A stretch of DNA of 64,000 nt, from positions 1 to 64,000 of the forward strand of contig LJCX01000028.1 in the NCBI GenBank assembly GCA_001298545.1, read 5' to 3'. Below are positions 58,836-64,000 of the stretch, one piece after another (the stretch's first letter is position 1; each line of letters opens with the position of its first letter). The DNA is from Actinobacteria bacterium OV320. Lineage in GTDB: Bacteria > Actinomycetota > Actinomycetes > Streptomycetales > Streptomycetaceae. The notes under the pieces were generated by a model, which was not told the DNA's origin, ran no database searches, and was given only the letters and a program-made list of their open reading frames with translations. The position numbers were made by a program, and so were the translations under genes.

Positions 58836-60671
58836 ATGTCTGTCACTCAAGATGGGGAAATGTCGGGCGGGGTTCCGCACCGATCAAGCCGGGTGCGGCA
58901 GATAGTGCGAGGTCCGCGCCCCGAGTCCGTCCCTGCCCTGGTCGCCCGCGCCTGTGCCCTGGTGGGCCTGTTGGATGTCGCCGGAGGCGTCTTCCCGCGG
59001 TTCCGGCACAGCCGTATGCACACCTTCGCCGAGGTGCTGCCCGGCTCGTTCGGGCCGTTCGCGGCGGCGCTGTCGCTCAGCGCCGGCGTCCTGCTGCTGC
59101 TGCTCGCCCACGGCCTCAGGCGCGGCAAGCGGCGCGCGTGGCGCGCGGCGGTGGTGCTGCTCCCGGCGGGCGCGGTGGCCCAGTTCGTGTACCGGCACTC
59201 GATCGTGGGTGCGCTCATCTCGGTCGCGCTCCTGGTTCCGCTGCTGCTGCACCGCGACCAGTTCGCGGCACTGCCGGACCCGCGCAGCCGCTGGCGCGCG
59301 CTCGCCAACTTCGTCCTCATGGGCGCCGGTTCCCTCGGTCTGGGACTGATCATCGTCAGCGTCCACCCGCGACGCCTGATCGGCGACCCGAGCCTGGCCG
59401 ATCGCATTACGCACGTCCTGTACGGCCTCTTCGGCTTCGAGGGCCCGGTCGACTACCAGGGCAACACCTCCTGGACCGTCGCCTTCTCCCTGGGCGCCCT
59501 CGGCTGGATCACCGCGGTCACCACGATCTACCTCGCCTTCCGCCCCGAGCACCCGGCCGCCCGCCTCACGGAGGAGGACGAGGTACGCCTGCGTGCCCTG
59601 CTGGACAAGCACGGACGCCGCGACTCCCTGGGCCACTTCGCGCTGCGCCGCGACAAGGCCGTGGTCTTCTCGCCCAGCGGCAAGGCGGCGGTGACCTACC
59701 GCGTCGTCTCCGGCGTGATGCTCGCCAGCGGCGACCCCATCGGCGACGTCGAGGCCTGGCCCGGCGCCATCGAACGCTTCATGGACGAGGCCAAGGCCCA
59801 CTCCTGGACGCCCGCCGTCATGGGCTGCTCGGAGACGGGCGGCGAGGTCTGGACCCGTGAGACCGGCCTCGACGCGCTCGAGCTGGGTGACGAGGCGGTG
59901 GTGGACGTAGCGGATTTCTCCCTGGCCGGCCGCGCGATGCGCAACGTGCGCCAAATGGTCAAACGCATCGAACGCGCCGGTTACGAGACCCGGGTACGGC
60001 GCGTCCGTGACCTCGGTGAGGCCGAACTGGAGCGCATCCGGCGGGCCTCCGAGGACTGGCGCGGCACCGACACCGAGCGCGGCTTCTCGATGGCCCTGGG
60101 CCGCGTCGGCGACGCCGCCGACGGCGACTGCCTCATCGCCACCGCGCACAAGGCCGACGAGGTCCCCGGCGAGTACGGCGACCTGAAGGCGATCCTGCAC
60201 TTCGTGCCCTGGGGCCCGGACGGCGCCTCCCTGGACCTGATGCGCCGCGACCGCTCGGCCGACCCGGGCATGAACGAACTCCTGATCGTCGCCGCCCTCC
60301 AGGCCGCCCCGAAGTTCGGCATCGCGCGCGTGTCGCTGAACTTCGCCATGTTCCGCGCGGCACTGGCGCGCGGCGAGAAGATCGGCGCGGGCCCGGTCCT
60401 GCGGGCCTGGCGCGGGCTGCTGGTGTTCCTGTCCCGCTGGTTCCAGATCGAGTCGCTGTACAAGTTCAACGCCAAGTTCCAGCCGCGCTGGGAGCCCCGC
60501 TTCGTCGTCTACCGGGCCTCCGGCGACCTTCCCCGCATCGGCTTCGCCGCCATGCAGGCCGAGGGCTTCGTCAGCCTCGCCCTCCCGCTGCCGCGCTTCC
60601 TGCGCCGTCGCTCCTCAGCGGCACGCGTGTGCACGCACGCGGTGGCGGAGAGAGACGTACGCGCGGCGTAG
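58836..60671 (+). CDS. MprF-like phosphatidylglycerol aminoacyltransferase (DUF2156)
   Basis: The 611-residue protein has about six membrane helices (50-240) and a C-terminal DUF2156 domain (about 255-580). It includes VFSPSGKAAVTYRVVSGVML, ASGDPIGDVEAWPGAIERFM, RAMRNVRQMVKRIERAGYE and SLYKFNAKFQPRWEPRFVVY, the MprF catalytic fold that transfers amino acids from tRNA to phosphatidylglycerol or diacylglycerol. This would change membrane charge and peptide resistance. The amino acid used is unknown. Start: MSVTQDGEMS at 58836 is preferred; MPESGPGPRS at 58785 and MSGGVPHRSS at 58860 are alternatives. Confidence 0.86.
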   Translation: MSVTQDGEMSGGVPHRSSRVRQIVRGPRPESVPALVARACALVGLLDVAGGVFPRFRHSRMHTFAEVLPGSFGPFAAALSLSAGVLLLLLAHGLRRGKRRAWRAAVVLLPAGAVAQFVYRHSIVGALISVALLVPLLLHRDQFAALPDPRSRWRALANFVLMGAGSLGLGLIIVSVHPRRLIGDPSLADRITHVLYGLFGFEGPVDYQGNTSWTVAFSLGALGWITAVTTIYLAFRPEHPAARLTEEDEVRLRALLDKHGRRDSLGHFALRRDKAVVFSPSGKAAVTYRVVSGVMLASGDPIGDVEAWPGAIERFMDEAKAHSWTPAVMGCSETGGEVWTRETGLDALELGDEAVVDVADFSLAGRAMRNVRQMVKRIERAGYETRVRRVRDLGEAELERIRRASEDWRGTDTERGFSMALGRVGDAADGDCLIATAHKADEVPGEYGDLKAILHFVPWGPDGASLDLMRRDRSADPGMNELLIVAALQAAPKFGIARVSLNFAMFRAALARGEKIGAGPVLRAWRGLLVFLSRWFQIESLYKFNAKFQPRWEPRFVVYRASGDLPRIGFAAMQAEGFVSLALPLPRFLRRRSSAARVCTHAVAERDVRAA

Positions 60672-60690
60672 GCACGGCGATGCCGGCCCG

Positions 60691-60720
60691 GCGGGCATCG
60701 GGCCCGGGGCCGATGCCCGC
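60691..60720 (+). terminator. Hairpin between the MprF-like gene and folP
   Basis: GCGGGCATCGG (60691-60701) pairs without mismatch with CCGATGCCCGC (60710-60720) around eight bases. It lies 20 bases past the stop of the MprF-like gene and has no U-tract. Confidence 0.6.
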
Positions 60721-60817
60721 GCCGCGAGACCGGCCCCGGTGGCGCCCCCTCCCGGCTGCGGGGCTTCCACCCGGGCCGCACCGCGGCACGGCCCCCCGCT
60801 GGGCCTACGCTGAACGC

Positions 60818-61798
60818 ATGAGCAAGCAGAGCGGACGCGGGCGCGTCGTCGGCCTTCCGGAATGGGACCGCTGCGCGGTCATGGGAGTCGTCAACGTGAC
60901 CCCCGACTCCTTCTCCGACGGCGGCCGCTGGTTCGACACGACGGCCGCCGTCAAGCACGGCCTCCAGCTCGTCGCCGAGGGCGCGGACCTCGTGGACGTC
61001 GGCGGCGAGTCCACCCGCCCCGGCGCCAGCCGGGTCGACGAGACCGAGGAGCTCCGCCGGGTCATCCCCGTGGTCCGCGGTCTCGCCTCCGAGGGTGTCG
61101 TCGTCTCCGTCGACACGATGCGCGCCTCCGTCGCCGCCCAGGCCCTCGCGGCCGGTGCCGCCCTCGTCAACGACGTCAGCGGCGGCCTCGCCGACCCGGC
61201 GATGATCCCGGCCGTCGCGGACACGGGCGCCCCCTTCGTCGTCATGCACTGGCGCGGCTTCCTCGAGGGCGGCAACGTCAGAGGCGTCTACACCGATGTC
61301 GTCGCCGAGGTCGTGGACGAACTCCACGCGCGCGTGGAGGCCGTCCTGGCGGGCGGCGTGTCCCCCGACCGCATCGTCGTCGACCCGGGTCTCGGCTTCT
61401 CCAAGGAGGCCGATCAGGACCTCTCCCTGCTGGCCCACCTCGACCGGCTGCACGCCCTCGGTCACCCGCTGCTCGTCGCGGCCTCCCGCAAGCGGTTCCT
61501 CGGCCGTGTCCTGGCCGGCCCGGAGGGCGCGCCGCCGCCCGCACGCGAGCGCGACGCCGCCACCGCGGCCGTCTCGGCCCTCGCGGCGGAGGCGGGCGCC
61601 TGGGCGGTCCGCGTGCACGAGGTGCGCGCGACGGCGGACGCGGTACGGGTCGCCCGTGCCGTGGAGGGGGCGCGCGAGGAAGGCAGCGCGCCCGGCGCGG
61701 GCACACCACGCCCGGCGCACACCGCCACGGGCGAACCCGCGCCCCCGGCGGCACACCGCGGCGGGCACGGCCCGAGCGGCGCAGAAGGAGTCCGGTGA
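60818..61798 (+). CDS. folP: Dihydropteroate synthase
   Basis: The 326-residue enzyme joins 4-aminobenzoate to dihydropterin pyrophosphate, the target of sulfonamides. MGVVNVTPDSFSDGG, LVDVGGESTRPGA, NDVSGG, DPGLGFSK and SRKRFLG are all intact. It carries an additional C-terminal 40 residues rich in Gly, Pro, Ala and His (SAPGAGTPRPAHTATGEP). TACGCT six bases upstream and no Shine-Dalgarno indicate a leaderless start. The stop overlaps the GTG of the SnoaL-like gene. The folate operon continues with folB and folK after a gap. Confidence 0.95.
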   Translation: MSKQSGRGRVVGLPEWDRCAVMGVVNVTPDSFSDGGRWFDTTAAVKHGLQLVAEGADLVDVGGESTRPGASRVDETEELRRVIPVVRGLASEGVVVSVDTMRASVAAQALAAGAALVNDVSGGLADPAMIPAVADTGAPFVVMHWRGFLEGGNVRGVYTDVVAEVVDELHARVEAVLAGGVSPDRIVVDPGLGFSKEADQDLSLLAHLDRLHALGHPLLVAASRKRFLGRVLAGPEGAPPPARERDAATAAVSALAAEAGAWAVRVHEVRATADAVRVARAVEGAREEGSAPGAGTPRPAHTATGEPAPPAAHRGGHGPSGAEGVR

Positions 61799-62316
61799 GC
61801 GCCCCCCACACCGACGTCGAGCAGGTCGAGGCCGCCAACACCGCCTTCTACGAGGCACTGGAGCAAGGTGACTTCGACGGGGTGTCCGCGCTCTGGCTCA
61901 CCCCGGCCGACCTGGGCGTGGACGAGAGCTACCACGACCCGGCGGACGTCGGCGTGGTCTCCTGCGTGCACCCGGGCTGGCCCGTGCTCACCGGCCGGGG
62001 CGACGTGCTGCGGTCGTACGCGCTGATCATGGCGAACACCGACTACATCCAGTTCTTCCTCACCGACGTGCATGTCTCCGTCACCGGCGACACCGCGCTG
62101 GTGAACTGCACCGAGAACATCCTCAGCGGCGGCCCGGCGCCGGAGGACGGCGAGGAGCTCGGGCCGCTCGTCGGCCAGCTGGTGGTCGCCACGAACGTGT
62201 TCCGTCGCACCTCCGACGGATGGAAGCTGTGGTCGCACCACGCCTCCCCGGTGCTGACGGAGAACGACGAAGCCGACGGTCCCGAAGAGCCCGAGAGTGA
62301 CGAGAACCCCTCCTGA
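61795..62316 (+). CDS. SnoaL/NTF2-like protein in the folate operon
   Basis: The 173-residue protein has the SnoaL-like (NTF2) cone fold: VEQVEAANTAFYEALEQGDF, DGVSALWLTPADLG, VSCVHPGWPVLTGRGDVLRS and FFLTDVHVSVTGDTALVNCT. GTGA overlap with folP and GAAGGAG upstream indicate coupled translation. The role in folate metabolism is unknown. The C-terminal end is acidic (NDEADGPEEPESDENPS). Catalytic activity cannot be inferred; NTF2-like proteins often bind small molecules. Confidence 0.85.
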   Translation: MSAPHTDVEQVEAANTAFYEALEQGDFDGVSALWLTPADLGVDESYHDPADVGVVSCVHPGWPVLTGRGDVLRSYALIMANTDYIQFFLTDVHVSVTGDTALVNCTENILSGGPAPEDGEELGPLVGQLVVATNVFRRTSDGWKLWSHHASPVLTENDEADGPEEPESDENPS

Positions 62317-62594
62317 GCGGGTAGGCGGACCACAGGAAGGGGGCAGGAAGCCCCGAGATGACCCACAGGGACCAAGAAGTGGTTGGAATCACGAACCGTG
62401 GGTAGGGGCGGCTACCAGCCCGTGAGCAGCCGGGTTCCCGCGGGGAAACACCCGGTGAAAAGTCCTGACTCCGGCCGGGCCACCGTGGCCGGAACCCGGG
62501 TCTGTCAGTGCTCGCGGGTAGATTCGTTCGAGGCCGGGGTGCCGCCCGCACCCGGACGCACCGGCCGAAACCGACGACTGCAGGAGTGATTCGC
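62317..62594 (+). other. Structured leader between SnoaL-like gene and folB
   Basis: About 280 bases separate the two genes. The stretch has GC-rich inverted repeats, such as GGCCAC-c-GTGGCC (62478-62490). A GGGGAAACACCCGGTG segment vaguely recalls part of a cobalamin riboswitch core, without its other conserved elements. It may be a promoter and leader RNA for folB-folK. No gene is seen. Confidence 0.4.
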
Positions 62595-62954
62595 GTGGAT
62601 CGTGTCGCGCTGCGCGGCCTGAAGGCCCGCGGGTACCACGGCGTGTTCCCCAAGGAACGCGAGGAGGGCCAGACCTTCATCGTGGACCTCGTCCTGGGCC
62701 TGGACACCCGACCGGCCGCGGCCGACGACGACCTGGCGAAGACCGTCCACTACGGCATCGTGGCGGAGGAGGTCGTCGCCGTCGTCCAGGGCGATCCCGT
62801 CGACCTCATCGAGACGCTCGCCGAGCGCATCGCCCAGGCCTGTCTGAAGCACGAAGGGGTCCAGGAGGTCGAGGTCTGCGTCCACAAACCGGACGCGCCG
62901 ATCACGGTCCCCTTCGACGACGTGACCGTCACCATCATCCGGAGCCGAGTATGA
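62595..62954 (+). CDS. folB: Dihydroneopterin aldolase
   Basis: The 119-residue enzyme converts dihydroneopterin to hydroxymethyldihydropterin. LRGLKARGYHGVFPKEREEG and QTFIVDLVLGLDTRPAAADD match the family start. VHYGIVAEEVVAVVQGDPVD and LIETLAERIAQACLKHEGVQ are the active-site region, with the conserved Glu22-equivalent in the first motif. GTG is preceded by CAGGAG. Its stop overlaps the ATG of folK (ATGA). Confidence 0.95.
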   Translation: MDRVALRGLKARGYHGVFPKEREEGQTFIVDLVLGLDTRPAAADDDLAKTVHYGIVAEEVVAVVQGDPVDLIETLAERIAQACLKHEGVQEVEVCVHKPDAPITVPFDDVTVTIIRSRV

Positions 62955-63562
62955 CCGCGTTCTTCACCGAGGGTCAGAGCGACCCGACCGTACAGCCGGT
63001 ACCCGCCTCCGTCGTGGAGAAGGTCGACGCCGCCGACACCACCCTGCACAATCCCCAGCGGGCGGTGATCGCCCTCGGCTCCAACCTGGGCAACCGCCTG
63101 GAGACCCTCCAGGGCGCCATCGACGCCCTGGAGGACACCCCCGGCGTCCGCATCAAGGCCGTCTCCCCGGTGTACGAGACGGAGCCGTGGGGCGTCGAGC
63201 CCGGCAGCCAGCCCTCGTACTTCAACGCGGTGGTCGTGCTGAAGACGACCCTCCCGCCGTCCTCGCTGCTGGAGCGGGCGCACGCGGTCGAGGAGGCCTT
63301 CCACCGGGTGCGCGACGAGCGCTGGGGCGCGCGCACGCTCGACGTCGACATCGTCGCCTACGCCGACGTCGTCGACGACGATCCGCACCTCACCCTCCCC
63401 CACCCCCGCGCCCACGAACGCGCCTTCGTCCTCGCCCCCTGGTACGACGTGGAACCCGAGGCCCAGCTGCCCGGCCGCGGCACGGTCGCCGGTCTGCTCG
63501 ACACCGTGACCCGCGAGGGCGTCGCGGCACGCAAGGACCTGGAACTCCACCTGCCCGAGTAG
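62951..63562 (+). CDS. folK: 6-hydroxymethyl-dihydropterin pyrophosphokinase
   Basis: The 203-residue HPPK has the usual motifs ALGSNLGNRLETLQGAIDAL and VYETEPWG, the metal-binding RWGARTLDVDIVAY, and LPHPRAHERAFVLAPW. It carries about 35 extra N-terminal residues before VIALGSNLG, which is usual in streptomycetes. ATGA overlap with folB indicates coupling. The DUF3180 gene follows after 72 bases. Confidence 0.95.
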   Translation: MTAFFTEGQSDPTVQPVPASVVEKVDAADTTLHNPQRAVIALGSNLGNRLETLQGAIDALEDTPGVRIKAVSPVYETEPWGVEPGSQPSYFNAVVVLKTTLPPSSLLERAHAVEEAFHRVRDERWGARTLDVDIVAYADVVDDDPHLTLPHPRAHERAFVLAPWYDVEPEAQLPGRGTVAGLLDTVTREGVAARKDLELHLPE

Positions 63563-63634
63563 TCGTTAAGGTCGACAGGACCACTGCCCGCGGGATGTCC
63601 ATGCCCGCGGGCTCGGGGGAGTTGAAGGGACACC

Positions 63635-64000
63635 GTGAGAGAGCTGCGCATCAGGGTGCTGGCCGGCGTGTTCGGCGTGGCCGCGATCCTGTCCTGGGCC
63701 GGAGCCCGCCTGTGGAACTCGATCGGGACCCTCCCCAGCGTCCCGCTGGCCGCGCCCATCGTCCTCGCCCTGATCGCCGTGGTGCTCACGGCCACCGCGC
63801 TGTCGCTGCGCGCCCGGCTCAAGGCCCAGCGTGAGCGCCGCCCCGAGGCGAAGGGCGTCGACCCGCTGATGGCGGCCCGCGCGGTCGTGTTCGCCCAGTC
63901 CAGCGCCCTGGTGGCCGCCCTCGTCTCCGGCATGTACGGCGGGACGGGCGTCTTCCTGCTGGAGTCCCTGGACATCCCCGCCCGCCGCGACCAGGCCATC
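63635..64000 (+). CDS. DUF3180 membrane protein, 3' end off the window
   Basis: The first 122 residues are visible: MRELRIRVLAGVFGVAAILS starts the first membrane helix. Two or three further helices follow (VPLAAPIVLALIAVVLTATA, VVFAQSSALVAALVSGMYGG). This matches DUF3180 proteins, which in actinobacteria nearly always follow folK; their role is unknown. GTG start with AAGGGA upstream. The gene continues beyond 64000. Confidence 0.9.
   Translation, partial: MRELRIRVLAGVFGVAAILSWAGARLWNSIGTLPSVPLAAPIVLALIAVVLTATALSLRARLKAQRERRPEAKGVDPLMAARAVVFAQSSALVAALVSGMYGGTGVFLLESLDIPARRDQAI

Noticed and set aside
62440..62520. Cobalamin riboswitch before folB
   Set aside because: The GGTGAAAAGTCC and GCCACCGT pieces resemble the core, but the order, spacing and remaining conserved bases do not, and the downstream genes do not fit.

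Overview
The window is chromosomal DNA of a Streptomyces or a very close actinomycete. The evidence is very high GC with strong third-position bias, many GTG starts, GTGA/ATGA stop-start overlaps, and marker genes such as lsr2, clpC, the sigE-cseABC cluster and an attenuator-controlled trpS. The gene order looks, from memory, like the S. coelicolor core between about SCO3334 and SCO3401; this could not be checked here. I saw no insertion sequence, prophage, CRISPR array, tRNA gene or biosynthetic cluster. It is core chromosome with housekeeping, envelope-stress and cofactor genes.

Layout. 1-540: upstream promoter/leader region of an rRNA operon reading leftward out of the window, back to back with the trpS promoter. 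544-1744: a Trp-codon leader peptide, attenuator and trpS. 1672-4169: AraC/DJ-1 regulator divergent from an isochorismatase-type hydrolase, then proC. 4367-9656: two-gene ABC-2 exporter whose ATPase carries a pentapeptide-repeat tail, SulP transporter, methyltransferase, small membrane protein among GC-rich repeats. 10054-18681: SH3 protein, Ser/Thr kinase with beta-propeller, ilvD, TetR, sugar isomerase, Ppx/GppA phosphatase, Cys-rich protein. 18868-25607: sigma-like/zinc-finger membrane fusion, radA-disA, membrane-anchored protein, adenine glycosylase. 25908-29481: sigE-cseA-cseB-cseC envelope stress system. 29881-33973: MFS exporter with divergent TetR and three operator copies, M23 peptidase, acid phosphatase. 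34125-40362: clpC, lsr2, GNAT, BlaI-type regulator and small proteins.

40533-46029 is a leftward, translationally coupled cofactor operon (DUF2520 Rossmann protein, panC, nadB, nadC, coaX) that joins pantothenate/CoA and NAD synthesis. 46227-50998: aldolase-like PLP enzyme, ArsR-like regulator, NarL-type two-component system. 51117-55402: MidA/NDUFAF7-like methyltransferase convergent with an isolated NuoD-like complex I subunit, then paired bacterial-PH membrane proteins. 55409-60671: coiled-coil membrane protein, and an esterase divergent from an MprF-like protein. 60818-64000: folP, a SnoaL-like protein, folB, folK and a partial DUF3180 gene.

Shared themes. Many starts have no Shine-Dalgarno but a TAnnnT -10 box 6-7 bases upstream, so leaderless transcription is common here. 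Envelope homeostasis recurs (SigE/Cse, M23, MprF-like protein, ABC and MFS exporters). The strongest leads are the trpS attenuator, the MidA/NuoD pair, the three-copy TetR operator, the ATPase repeat tail whose DNA repeats contain Shine-Dalgarno cores, and the sigma/zinc-finger/membrane fusion.
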